Of a DNA stretch of 64,000 nucleotides, positions 43,495-52,159 are shown piece after piece (the first letter of the stretch is position 1; each line of letters starts with the position of its first letter). The notes below the pieces were generated by a model, which made no database searches, was not told where the DNA came from, and worked only from the letters and a program-made list of their open reading frames with translations. The position numbers and the translations under genes are program-made. The stretch is from Methylomonas koyamae (GTDB lineage Bacteria; Pseudomonadota; Gammaproteobacteria; Methylococcales; Methylomonadaceae). The stretch spans positions 1-64,000 of the forward strand of contig NZ_LUUK01000225.1 in NCBI RefSeq assembly GCF_001644025.1. The letters run 5' to 3'.

Positions 43495-46383
43495 TTACTC
43501 AAAGAAACTGGCCTTGCGATAACCGTACAGGTTGGTATTCAGGAAGGTATCCACACTGTCGCCGAAACTGCTCAGACCTTTCAACTCCAATTGCACGAAG
43601 AATGCGGTCTCCGGCTTAGTACTCGGATCGTTCAACACCGTGATGTTATTGGCGGCGTTGATATAACGCCGGCCGATAACCCTGAAACGCCAGCAGCAAT
43701 TTTCCTTCTCGATGCCGATGAAGCTTTCGGTCGTCTTATCGAAAGTCAACGAGTATTGCCAACGACCTAGGCCGTACCACTCGCCGAATAACGGCAAACG
43801 AAACGAAACGTCGGTCTGATTGATGGTCAAGGTCGGGTCGGAAACCTGCGCATTGCTCACAAAATCGTTCGGGTTACGTCGATAGCGATAACCCAGGCTC
43901 AGAAGCTCGTTTGTTGGCTTGCGATATTTCAACATAGCCTGACCCCGCGCGAAACGGTTGTATTCCGGGTCCCATTGCAAGCCGGTTGAATAAGACCAAT
44001 TTCGGGAAAGTTGCCCACTCAATTCGCCGATGAAATTTGACGTGTTGCTGGCCGAAGCCTTTGTATTATTGGTCAGATAATCCAAATCGACGGATCTGTT
44101 TTGGAAATAGAGGATTTGACCCAAATTTACTTTCAAAGGCTCCAAACCGGTCGTTGAATCGACATACCTGGAAGTAATTGCCAAGGTAACCTGATTGGCG
44201 TCTTGTATCCGATCGAAACCGCTAAACCGGTTTTCTCTAAACAAACTATAAAAGTTGGTGTCGAGAAAACTGGTATCGAAAATAGGAATGTTACTTTGAT
44301 CCTTGCGTGGAATGTACAGATAAAACAAGCGCGGCTCCAAAGTATGGATATAAGGCGACCCGGCGAAATTCAACTCTTTTTCGAACGTCAACCCGGTATC
44401 GAGCGAGAAAATGGGCAAAAATCGACTCACGCTGCTTGCCTGACCCAAATTGGTTTGATTACTCAACTGATATTGCGTGTATTGCCCGGTCAACCTTGGT
44501 ATCAAAAAGCCTGCGTCGCTTTCAATGGGCAGTGCAACTGCCGGCGCCAAATTATAACGCTGAGCATTAACCAAAACATCATGACTAAAATAACTATACT
44601 GATTATCCATGGCCACGCTGATGGGGAGGTCCTCAAAAACATGACTGTAATTCAAGTTAATTCTGGGCAATACGTTGTAAGGCATCGCCGCATCGGTAAT
44701 AGTTTTATCAACAGCCTGATAATGCTGAATCCCCGCGGCAAAAACAAAATCGGAAATACCGTAATTCAAGTACGCTGTACTGGGTAAAAATCGGGTATCC
44801 TGAAAACCCAACGCATTATTTAAGTCATTAAAATATGTTTTATCCGACACATAGTTCAAATTTAAGGTCGAACTTAAATTAGGCGTAAAAATAGTCTTAT
44901 TTTGCCAACTTCCAGAATAGCGAGTTTTATCCGCTATTTCATCGTAAGGTAAAAATTCGGCGGAAAATGTACCTTGCGAGGTTTCAGTCAAATAACGGAA
45001 CTTGTTGCGGATCTGCTCTCCACGCTTACTCATGTAACGCAAGGTAATAATGTCGTCAAAATTCGGTGCGATATTCCAATAAAACGGCGCCGAAGCGTCG
45101 AAGCCGTTCCGCTGGGTTGTGCCCCAGGTCGGTGCCAGCAGGCCCGACAATCGCCGGCTGTCGGTCGGAAACGAGATGTACGGGGTGTACAACACCGGTA
45201 CTCCCTTGAATTCCAGCCAGGCATTCTTGGCCGAGCCTTGCCCGGACTCGCGGTTAATCTTTACCCGCGACGCATGCATGATCCAATCCTGGTTACCCGG
45301 CGAACAACTGGTAAACGCCGCTTCGTTGTAACGCGATAAACTTTTACTATCCCGGTATACCACATCGGCGCTACCCCGGAACGGCGCCTCGGGAACGACG
45401 AATAGGGCCTTGCGCAAGCGGGCCTCGTCCTTGCCCAGACTCAGGGAAGCCGTTTCGCTGAACAGCGCCAATTGATCCTCGCTATACAAGACGTTGCCTT
45501 GCGCGTCCAGGGTTTCCGCGACGGTATCGTAGCTGGCCTTATCCGCGATTAAGTGCTGATCTGCCCTGGTCAAATCGACGTTACCGGCAAAATTGAGCAC
45601 CTCGCCGTCGTACACTTCGGAAAAATCGGCGGTCACATCGGTGGTTGCCGCGTCGCGCGCCTCTTGCGACGTAGCTTTGATTTTGCGTTTCTTGCTGCCC
45701 CAAGTCGAACAGTTCTGCCAGGGATCGCGGTCGAACTCGCCCCGCAAGGTCTGGAAGGATCGCTCTTGCTGATATGAAAAAGTCGGCGTCAGCCAATAGG
45801 TCGCGGCAAGCTCCGTCTCGACTTCGCTGACGGGCCTGGCCTCGCCTTTCGGGTCGGCACCAACCAGATTGCAATTCCAACCGCTTTTATCGTCGCCGGT
45901 CTTACAGGTCCAACCGGGAACCGTTCCGGAAGATGCCGTCTGGCTTTTCGCTTGCACTGGCTCGGCGGCAGGCTTTTGCGGCTCGTTGACCTTAACTCGG
46001 AGTTTTTGGGCCTCGCTGACCGCTTTTTCGACCACTTTGACTTTTTCCCGTTCAGGCGGCACGGCCGGAACAGGCTGAGCGACTTGCGGGATCGGCGCCG
46101 GTTCCGTCTCCACCGGCTTGGGCTCGGCTTGCCGAACCGGCACGACCTCTGGCTTGACCTCCGTCGGAGCCGGCTTGGCTTGCTGGGCCGTTGCCGGCGG
46201 CGCGGGCTGGGTTTTGATGACCTGAGGTTGAGGCGGCGCGCCGCTAGCCGGAGTTTGATTCAAACAAGTCCATTCGCCGCTTTGCGACTGCTCGCAATTC
46301 CAGGCGCCGTTGCTCGCTGCGGAAACCGCACTGGTGGTGTACAAGGACAATGCCAACGAAATGGAGTGAACCCGAAAATTCAT
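43495..46383 (-). CDS. lptD: LPS-assembly protein LptD with extended N-terminus
   Basis: Outer-membrane beta-barrel that inserts LPS with LptE. The 962-residue protein is longer than E. coli LptD (784). After the signal peptide it has a WNC...WTC motif (about 28-40). A Pro/Lys/Glu/Val-rich linker (about 45-150) and a second WTC...WNC motif (about 158-172) follow. The OstA/LptA-like domain (about 245-340) and the LptD barrel (about 385 to the end) come next. Cysteines in NCSTW, FTSCSPGNQ and the adjacent ENCCWRF pair could form the family's disulfides. First gene of lptD-surA, divergent from amgK. Confidence 0.95.
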   Translation of the reverse strand: MNFRVHSISLALSLYTTSAVSAASNGAWNCEQSQSGEWTCLNQTPASGAPPQPQVIKTQPAPPATAQQAKPAPTEVKPEVVPVRQAEPKPVETEPAPIPQVAQPVPAVPPEREKVKVVEKAVSEAQKLRVKVNEPQKPAAEPVQAKSQTASSGTVPGWTCKTGDDKSGWNCNLVGADPKGEARPVSEVETELAATYWLTPTFSYQQERSFQTLRGEFDRDPWQNCSTWGSKKRKIKATSQEARDAATTDVTADFSEVYDGEVLNFAGNVDLTRADQHLIADKASYDTVAETLDAQGNVLYSEDQLALFSETASLSLGKDEARLRKALFVVPEAPFRGSADVVYRDSKSLSRYNEAAFTSCSPGNQDWIMHASRVKINRESGQGSAKNAWLEFKGVPVLYTPYISFPTDSRRLSGLLAPTWGTTQRNGFDASAPFYWNIAPNFDDIITLRYMSKRGEQIRNKFRYLTETSQGTFSAEFLPYDEIADKTRYSGSWQNKTIFTPNLSSTLNLNYVSDKTYFNDLNNALGFQDTRFLPSTAYLNYGISDFVFAAGIQHYQAVDKTITDAAMPYNVLPRINLNYSHVFEDLPISVAMDNQYSYFSHDVLVNAQRYNLAPAVALPIESDAGFLIPRLTGQYTQYQLSNQTNLGQASSVSRFLPIFSLDTGLTFEKELNFAGSPYIHTLEPRLFYLYIPRKDQSNIPIFDTSFLDTNFYSLFRENRFSGFDRIQDANQVTLAITSRYVDSTTGLEPLKVNLGQILYFQNRSVDLDYLTNNTKASASNTSNFIGELSGQLSRNWSYSTGLQWDPEYNRFARGQAMLKYRKPTNELLSLGYRYRRNPNDFVSNAQVSDPTLTINQTDVSFRLPLFGEWYGLGRWQYSLTFDKTTESFIGIEKENCCWRFRVIGRRYINAANNITVLNDPSTKPETAFFVQLELKGLSSFGDSVDTFLNTNLYGYRKASFFE

Positions 46384-46479
46384 GAAGTGGCTTGAGCGGC
46401 TAATTGGCTTAGCGGAACGGAAATCGAATAAAATGCATGCCCATCATTTTACCTTAGGTTGCTCGGCAATAAGTAACTA

Positions 46480-47481
46480 ATGTATTTTTCCAGTTCAGAC
46501 TCAAGACTCGCGGAGCTCAATGCCTGGCTAGTCAACGACTTGGCATTGGACGTGCGCGGCATCGCCCCCGCTTCCAGCGACGCCAGTTTCCGGCGCTATT
46601 TCAGGATCAGCCACGGCCTTGGCAGCCAAATCGTCATGGACGCTCCGCCGGACAAAGAAAACACCGAACCCTTCGTCAAGGTTGCCGAGTTGTTCGCCGG
46701 CGCGGACCTCCACGTGCCGAAAATCTATCGCCAAAACCGCCAGCGCGGTTTTTTACTGTTGGAAGACTTCGGCAGTACCAGCTATCTCGACGCGCTGACT
46801 CCGAACAACGCCGACACGCTATACGGCGATGCGATCGACGGCCTGCTGACGCTGCAAACTCGCCTTCACGGCATCAACCTTGATCTACCGGCCTACGACG
46901 CAACACTGCTACGCCGGGAACTGGGCATTTTCCACGAATGGTTCCTAGCCGGCTTGTTGAACCTGACGATGGCAAGCGATCTGGCCGACGCGACGCACAG
47001 CCTGTTGATCGATTCAGCACTCGAACAGCCGCGGGTATGCGTGCACCGCGACTACCACTCTCGCAACTTGATGTTACTGGCGCAAGCGTCACCCGGTGTC
47101 ATTGACTTCCAGGACGCGGTGATTGGCCCGTTGACCTACGATCTGGTTTCCCTGCTGCGCGATTGCTATATCGCCTGGCCGGAACAGCGGGTTGATACCT
47201 GGGTCGATCGCTATTACCAACAGGCGCTGACGCTGAACTTGACCGACGCCGACTTCGGGCAATTCCGGCGCTGGTTCGACCTGATGGGGATGCAACGCCA
47301 CCTGAAAGCCATCGGCATCTTCGCCCGCCTGCACTTGCGCGACGGCAAATCCGGCTACTTGCAAGACATTCCCCGCACCTTGAACTACGTGGAAGAGGTT
47401 TGTCGCCGATATCCCGAGCTGGAAAAAATGGGGCGCTTCCTGCAACAACACGTCCTGCCACGTTGCGCCAAAACCCTATGA
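46480..47481 (+). CDS. amgK: N-acetylmuramate/N-acetylglucosamine kinase
   Basis: Phosphorylates the anomeric position of MurNAc in the peptidoglycan-recycling route known from Pseudomonas putida. The 333-residue aminoglycoside-phosphotransferase-fold protein has VCVHRDYHSRNLML (catalytic His-x-Asp and Asn, about residues 187-200) and IDFQDAVIGPLTYDL (metal-binding Asp). It overlaps murU by four bases (ATGA), the classic AmgK-MurU arrangement. Divergent from lptD, 96 bases apart. Confidence 0.92.
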   Translation: MYFSSSDSRLAELNAWLVNDLALDVRGIAPASSDASFRRYFRISHGLGSQIVMDAPPDKENTEPFVKVAELFAGADLHVPKIYRQNRQRGFLLLEDFGSTSYLDALTPNNADTLYGDAIDGLLTLQTRLHGINLDLPAYDATLLRRELGIFHEWFLAGLLNLTMASDLADATHSLLIDSALEQPRVCVHRDYHSRNLMLLAQASPGVIDFQDAVIGPLTYDLVSLLRDCYIAWPEQRVDTWVDRYYQQALTLNLTDADFGQFRRWFDLMGMQRHLKAIGIFARLHLRDGKSGYLQDIPRTLNYVEEVCRRYPELEKMGRFLQQHVLPRCAKTL

Positions 47482-48161
47482 AAGCGATGATTCTGGCCGC
47501 CGGCCGCGGCGAACGCATGCGGCCGTTAACCGACCACACGCCGAAACCCCTGCTCAGAGCCAACGGCAAACCGTTGATTGAATATACCATTGAGCACCTA
47601 GCCTCGGCGGGCTTTAACCAAATCGTGATCAATTTGGCCCATCTTGGCGAGCAAATCGCCGCCTACTGCGGCGACGGCGAGCGCTGGGGGGTGCGAATAC
47701 GCTATTCCGACGAAGGCGACACCGCTCTCGAAACCGCCGGCGGCATTGCCAAGGCGCTGCCCTTGCTGGGCGAGGCTCCGTTCTTGACCTTGAATGCCGA
47801 CGTCGCCTGCGACTTTCCGCTGGAAAAATTGCGGACGGTCGATGTCGATCTCGCCCATTTGGTAATGATACCCAACCCGCCGCACCACCCCGCCGGCGAC
47901 TTCGCAGTCACGCCGACCGGCCAGCTAAGCGAGGTCGGCAGCGGCAAACTGACCTACAGCGGTATTGGTGTATATCGCCCCGCTCTGTTCGCGAATCTTG
48001 CGATCGAACCGTTGAAATTACGCCCGGTTTTGAACGGTGCCATTCAGGCAGGCCGAATCAGCGGAGAACGTTATAACGGCTACTGGTTGGACATCGGTAC
48101 GCCCGAGCGTCTGCACGACTTATCGGAGCGGCTGACCAAAGCCGCGGAATCGGCCGCGTGA
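47478..48161 (+). CDS. murU: MurNAc-1-phosphate uridylyltransferase
   Basis: Converts MurNAc-1-phosphate and UTP to UDP-MurNAc, bypassing de novo synthesis and thus fosfomycin. Start ATG 47478 inside the amgK stop gives 227 residues beginning MKAMILAAGRGERMRPLTDH, the nucleotidyltransferase signature. LNADVACDFPL and YNGYWLDIGTPERL are also typical. Tight coupling to amgK fixes the identity over other sugar-phosphate nucleotidyltransferases. It converges on hemJ with two bases between the stops. Confidence 0.93.
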   Translation: MKAMILAAGRGERMRPLTDHTPKPLLRANGKPLIEYTIEHLASAGFNQIVINLAHLGEQIAAYCGDGERWGVRIRYSDEGDTALETAGGIAKALPLLGEAPFLTLNADVACDFPLEKLRTVDVDLAHLVMIPNPPHHPAGDFAVTPTGQLSEVGSGKLTYSGIGVYRPALFANLAIEPLKLRPVLNGAIQAGRISGERYNGYWLDIGTPERLHDLSERLTKAAESAA

Positions 48162-48174
48162 GCCTAAAAAGGCT
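48161..48174. terminator. Weak bidirectional hairpin between murU and hemJ
   Basis: AGCCT-AAAA-AGGCT, a 5-bp stem starting at the last base of the murU stop codon and spanning the hemJ stop. Short, so termination efficiency is doubtful. Confidence 0.35.
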
Positions 48175-48589
48175 TAAGTACCGCCAGCCAAACGATCGCG
48201 AACAAAAACAACACCGGAATTTCGTTGACCCACCGAAAGTACACATGGGAATGGCGGTTGCGGTCGTGTTTGAAGTCCAACAACCACTTACCGCACAAAA
48301 CGTGATAGATAGCCAATAGGCCCAACAGCGCCAGCTTGGCGTGCAACCAGCCGCTACCGGAATATAGTGTCCAGGCGTAATCGCCCAACATCCAGATCCC
48401 GAAACCGAAGGTCGCGACCATGCCGGGGGTCATGATGCCGAAGTACAGCTTACGTTCCATGACCTTGAAGCGCTCATGGCTTACCGCATCGTCGCTCATC
48501 GCGTGATACACAAATAAGCGCGGCAAATAGAACAAACCGGCGAACCAGGTCACCATAAAGATCAAATGTAGCGCTTTCAACCAAAGCAT
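48164..48589 (-). CDS. hemJ: Protoporphyrinogen IX oxidase HemJ-type
   Basis: Membrane enzyme for the penultimate step of haem synthesis in bacteria that lack HemG or HemY. The 141-residue protein has four predicted helices and the family landmarks LKALHLIFMVTWFAGLFYLP (about 4-23), RKLYFGIMTPGM (about 46-57) with conserved Lys, GWLHAKL and the C-terminal NEIPVLFLFAIVWL. Length fits. CopD-like annotation is an alternative for the same superfamily. Convergent with murU. Confidence 0.88.
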   Translation of the reverse strand: MLWLKALHLIFMVTWFAGLFYLPRLFVYHAMSDDAVSHERFKVMERKLYFGIMTPGMVATFGFGIWMLGDYAWTLYSGSGWLHAKLALLGLLAIYHVLCGKWLLDFKHDRNRHSHVYFRWVNEIPVLFLFAIVWLAVLKPF

Positions 48590-48663
48590 AGTCGTGTTCC
48601 TGTGTCGCGAGATGATGAATGGTCCAGCAGCAAAGCCTAACCCACAAACGAAACGACCGGCAC

Positions 48664-49233
48664 TTAACGGCCGCCAACTTTCCCCCGCCGCTCGGCCGAG
48701 GACTTAGCGTCGACATCGTCGACCGGCTGATTGGGAGCCTCGCCGGGCCGCCGTTCATGCTCATGGTGATGCTGGTCGCCCGAATATCCCGGAGAGCCGC
48801 CTAACCCAGGCAATCCGGGAATACCGGGCATCGGCGCCACCGGCGCATAAATTACCGGCGCGCCGATATAAGAATTGCGCCGCTCCAAGGCCTCGGCCTG
48901 GCGCCGCTGCGCATCGGCTTGTTGTTGCTGGGCCAGTGCGCTACGCTTCATGGCCTCGACTTCCTCGATCTGGCGTTGCCGCTCGGCTTGCTGCTTTTCG
49001 GCCTCGAGCCGAGCCGCTTTTCTGACCTGATTTTCCTCACGCAAGGCTTCTAATTTCGCTTTGGCTTCCGCCTCCCGCGCCGGATCGGCATGTATGTCGA
49101 GTTGCCGGCCACCTTCTTGCGAGCAAGGCTTTTGTTGGTAAACCGTTTTGCCGGATTTACCCGAGCATTTAAACACCTCAGCTTGCGCCGAAGCCAAACC
49201 GCACAGACCTAACAACAGCCACGCTAACCGCAT
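48664..49233 (-). CDS. DUF4124 exported protein with coiled coil
   Basis: A 189-residue protein from ATG 49233 (GAGGTG just upstream; a GTG six bases earlier is less likely). Signal peptide at about 1-18 (ending ASAQA) followed by a DUF4124 domain (EVFKCSGKSGKTVYQQKPCS, about 19-38). Next is a long Glu/Arg/Gln/Ala-rich coiled coil (about 50-115) and a Gly/Pro/Tyr-rich tail with His clusters. Function unknown; such proteins are periplasmic. A separate transcription unit between hemJ and the LAB_N gene. Confidence 0.82.
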   Translation of the reverse strand: MRLAWLLLGLCGLASAQAEVFKCSGKSGKTVYQQKPCSQEGGRQLDIHADPAREAEAKAKLEALREENQVRKAARLEAEKQQAERQRQIEEVEAMKRSALAQQQQADAQRRQAEALERRNSYIGAPVIYAPVAPMPGIPGLPGLGGSPGYSGDQHHHEHERRPGEAPNQPVDDVDAKSSAERRGKVGGR

Positions 49234-49320
49234 ATCCACCTCGCAAATCGAATTTTTGGCGGCGACGATAATTCCTCCGACTTAAACCGGGATTAATGGC
49301 CGCTCGCCAAGCGATCCAAT

Positions 49321-49608
49321 CTAGGCCTGACCGGAGTCGTCGCCGGCGCGCGGATGGCGCAAAACAAAGTACAAGTTACGAAAATAGATCAACAAGCCCA
49401 TACCCTGCCCGAGAATGAAGACCGGATCCTGCTTATGGATCGAATACACCAATAAAGTCACGCCGCCAAAAATACTGAAATACCAAAACATGGTCGGTAT
49501 TACGCTACGCTTTTGCCGTTCGCTGGCCAGCCACTGCACCAGAAACCGCGCGGAAAACAGACCCTGCCCCAGAAATCCGACGATTAGCCATAAAGTATCG
49601 TTATCCAC
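49321..49608 (-). CDS. LAB_N-domain small membrane protein
   Basis: A 95-residue protein resembling the N-terminal domain found on some lipid-A-disaccharide synthases (LAB_N): WLIVGFLGQGLFSARFLVQW (about 6-25), three membrane segments, SVIPTMFWYFSIFGG and ILGQGMGLLIYFRNLYF. As a small PQ-loop-like membrane protein it usually sits in operons for lipid A or polyprenyl-glycan modification. GTG start; its 5' end overlaps the GT2 gene by 8 bases. Confidence 0.85.
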   Translation of the reverse strand: MDNDTLWLIVGFLGQGLFSARFLVQWLASERQKRSVIPTMFWYFSIFGGVTLLVYSIHKQDPVFILGQGMGLLIYFRNLYFVLRHPRAGDDSGQA

Positions 49609-50326
49609 GCGCCACCTCGCTGACCACTGGCCGACTATAACGGCGCTTTAACCACACCACGCCCAACAAATCGACAATACCCGCCAACAGGCGATCCAAG
49701 GTACCGTATTTCGATGTGCCGTGGCTACGCGAGCGATGATTGACCTTGACCGAAATCACCCGTCCGCCGGCCATCCGCACCAACGCCGGCAAAAACCGGT
49801 GCATGTGATCGAAATAAGGCAAGGCCAAAAAGCGGTCGCGCCGGAACAATTTCAGACCGCAACCGGTGTCCGGCGTTTCGTCGTGCAGAATCGCCTGACG
49901 AACCGCGTTGGCAAACTTCGATGAAAATCGCCGCCAACCGGTATCGTTGCGTCGATGCCGAAAACCGGCCAGCATCCACAACTGCTCGTCGTCAGCCTCC
50001 TGTTGCGCCGCCGCCAAACGGGGGATGTCGGCGGGATCGTTTTGGCCATCGCCGTCCAACGTGGCTATCCAGGCGTGGCGAGCCGCAACCACGCCGCTGT
50101 GCACGGCCCGGCTTTGACCGCAACCGCGTTGATGATTCAACACCCTCAGGCTGGGATAACGCTCCATCAGCGCCCGCAAACTAGACGCGGTGTCGTCGGT
50201 ACTGCCGTCATCGACAAAAATCATTTCGAAGGCGAATCGCCCTTCCAGCGCCTGCTGTATCTCTTCGATCAACGGCCCGACATTGTCGGCTTCGTTGTGA
50301 ACAGGGACCACCACGGAAATCTCCAT
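49601..50326 (-). CDS. Family 2 glycosyltransferase (polyprenol-phosphate sugar type)
   Basis: A 241-residue GT2 of the dolichyl-phosphate-mannose-synthase/ArnC group: VVVPVHNEADNVGPLIEEI (about 5-23), FVDDGSTDDT (catalytic DxD region) and ATLDGDGQNDPADIPRL. It has no C-terminal membrane helices, so it would work at the membrane surface, charging a lipid phosphate with sugar. The GT39 enzyme encoded 63 bases upstream would use this product; the LAB_N gene overlaps downstream. Sugar identity unknown. Confidence 0.9.
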   Translation of the reverse strand: MEISVVVPVHNEADNVGPLIEEIQQALEGRFAFEMIFVDDGSTDDTASSLRALMERYPSLRVLNHQRGCGQSRAVHSGVVAARHAWIATLDGDGQNDPADIPRLAAAQQEADDEQLWMLAGFRHRRNDTGWRRFSSKFANAVRQAILHDETPDTGCGLKLFRRDRFLALPYFDHMHRFLPALVRMAGGRVISVKVNHRSRSHGTSKYGTLDRLLAGIVDLLGVVWLKRRYSRPVVSEVARG

Positions 50327-50389
50327 AACACCACTTTCTCTACTAAAACAATCGATTATATCAAACCGTGCCCTCGATTGGCCGGTCCT

Positions 50390-51973
50390 TTAAAGCGCCT
50401 TGATTTCACCGACCCTATCGGCGCGGCGTACCACCAGCCAATATTCCCGATGGCGTTGCACCAAAAACTCGCTGCCGGGCGGCTGATTTTCCAGCGACAC
50501 CAAATATCCATCCGGATGTTCGGCGGCCCAAGCCTTGGCCCGCTCGGCGGGAATGACCGGCAGAGGCCGAGACAGCTTGCCCAAAAAATTCAACTGACCT
50601 TGATAGTTACCGACATAGACGCACGGGCCCCCGGTATCGGCGAAGTTCTTGACTTGTCGAGCCGTCGGCGACAAGTCGTACGCGGCGCCGTTATCTCGAA
50701 AAAAGCAAACAAAGCCGATGGCGACCGACAACACCAGAGCCGCCGACGCCGCGAACGGCGACAACCGTTGGCGATGCCAAGTCCACAATCCCAAACCGGC
50801 CGCGATCAGTAACACGCTTGCGCCCCAGTCCGCTTGCAAGGCCCGAACCCAACTCCACTTCGCCAGACCCGGTATCGTCGGCATCGCCAATAGAAAGGCG
50901 CCGACCGCTAACAGCAGCCCAGGAATCACCATCTCCGTATACCGTGACCGCGCCTGGCCGGATTCGTCCCATACCCTGGCGGCAAACAATGCAAACGCCG
51001 GCATGGCGGGTAATAAATAATGGATCTGCTTGCTGGGCACGGCGGAAAATACAATAAATGTCGCGCCGAACCAAATCAGGCAAAATCGCGCCCCGGCATC
51101 TTCACCGAGCCGCATCGCGCGCAAATTGCGCCAAAACCGCGGCGCGTAGCCCCACGGAAACAAAAACAGCGGCAGAAACAGCAAATACCAGAACGGTGAG
51201 CGAGTATGAATTTTAGTACCGACGGTCCGGTCCGCAGTCTGATGCCAAAGTATCGCCCGGCTGTATTCTTCGCCGCCAGCCTGAGCGGCTGGAATCGCCC
51301 AACTTAAAGCCAGCGCCGCGCCGACCAATACCGCGCCGATCACTCCAAGCGACCAGTTCGAATAGGTCGGCCGGCGCCGGTCGGCCCAAAAACCCACGGC
51401 CAACGCGGTCGGCAAAACATGTAACAACACCACCGGTCCCTTGGCGAGAATGCCCAAACCCAAACCCAAGCCGGCCAAGCCCCAGGCTTGCCAACCGCCA
51501 CCGCGCGCCGCCGCCAACACCCCCAGTAGAACCAGTAGCACGCAGTCGGTCAACAATACGTCGAACATCGTCGAACTGGCGAACAAGGTCCACAACAAGG
51601 TCGAGATCAAAATCCAAGGGGCTAAACCAGCGACCCCACGCCGCTCCGGCCACAACGCTTGCGCCAGCCTCCGCAGCAGCACCAAGTTCGCCAACGCCGC
51701 CAACGGTCCGACCAAACGCGGCCACCAATCGTTAACGCCAAACACCGCCCAGCCGGCTTGCATCAGCCAAAACAACAGCGGCGGCTTATGGCTGTAGCTT
51801 GCACCGTTCAGATGCGGCACCAGAAAATCGCCGCGCAACCACATTTCCCAAGCCACGCTCAAATAGCGGGTTTCGTCTATCGGAATCGGCGCGCGAAAAA
51901 AAACCGTAACGGTCAGCAGTAGCCAGAGCGGATACACGCCCCAGCGAGCGAAAAACAAATGTCGATCAGTCAT
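50390..51973 (-). CDS. ArnT-like GT39 membrane glycosyltransferase
   Basis: A 527-residue membrane protein from ATG 51973. It has the GT39/PMT family features: an acidic first loop after helix 1 (IPIDETRYLSVAWEMW, catalytic Asp), LNGASYSHKPPLLFW (about 57-71), and about 11-12 helices followed by a C-terminal periplasmic region. ArnT transfers aminoarabinose to lipid A; whether this enzyme uses that sugar is not shown, since no arn synthesis genes are here. First gene of a GT39-GT2-LAB_N operon. Confidence 0.87.
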   Translation of the reverse strand: MTDRHLFFARWGVYPLWLLLTVTVFFRAPIPIDETRYLSVAWEMWLRGDFLVPHLNGASYSHKPPLLFWLMQAGWAVFGVNDWWPRLVGPLAALANLVLLRRLAQALWPERRGVAGLAPWILISTLLWTLFASSTMFDVLLTDCVLLVLLGVLAAARGGGWQAWGLAGLGLGLGILAKGPVVLLHVLPTALAVGFWADRRRPTYSNWSLGVIGAVLVGAALALSWAIPAAQAGGEEYSRAILWHQTADRTVGTKIHTRSPFWYLLFLPLFLFPWGYAPRFWRNLRAMRLGEDAGARFCLIWFGATFIVFSAVPSKQIHYLLPAMPAFALFAARVWDESGQARSRYTEMVIPGLLLAVGAFLLAMPTIPGLAKWSWVRALQADWGASVLLIAAGLGLWTWHRQRLSPFAASAALVLSVAIGFVCFFRDNGAAYDLSPTARQVKNFADTGGPCVYVGNYQGQLNFLGKLSRPLPVIPAERAKAWAAEHPDGYLVSLENQPPGSEFLVQRHREYWLVVRRADRVGEIKAL

Positions 51974-52114
51974 GTGATTGGAATGAGTTTGAAAATGCCG
52001 GCGCTTGGAGAACACGAACCGGCGAGTGGAAATCGGCAGGGAAGCGAATATTGTGCCGCCGAGTCCGACACCGGAAACCGCCGGTCAAACCGAGCCGATA
52101 CCTTGAAACGCTCC

Positions 52115-52150
52115 GGTTCAAATCCCCCACCAACCCGGTGGATTTGAACC
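52115..52150. terminator. Hairpin after pyrC
   Basis: GGTTCAAATCC (52115-52125) and its exact complement (52140-52150) form an 11-bp stem, with three further pairs inside (ACC at 52129-52131 with GGT at 52137-52139, beyond a three-base bulge). It lies 9 bases beyond the pyrC stop on the minus strand. It lacks a U-run, so it may be an RNA stabiliser rather than an intrinsic terminator. Confidence 0.45.
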
Positions 52151-52159
52151 ACGCATCAG

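Noticed and set aside
52081-52159. Possible tRNA gene (GGTTCAAATCC resembles a T-arm)
   Set aside because: No matching acceptor, D or anticodon stems can be drawn, and the motif is explained by a simple inverted repeat.
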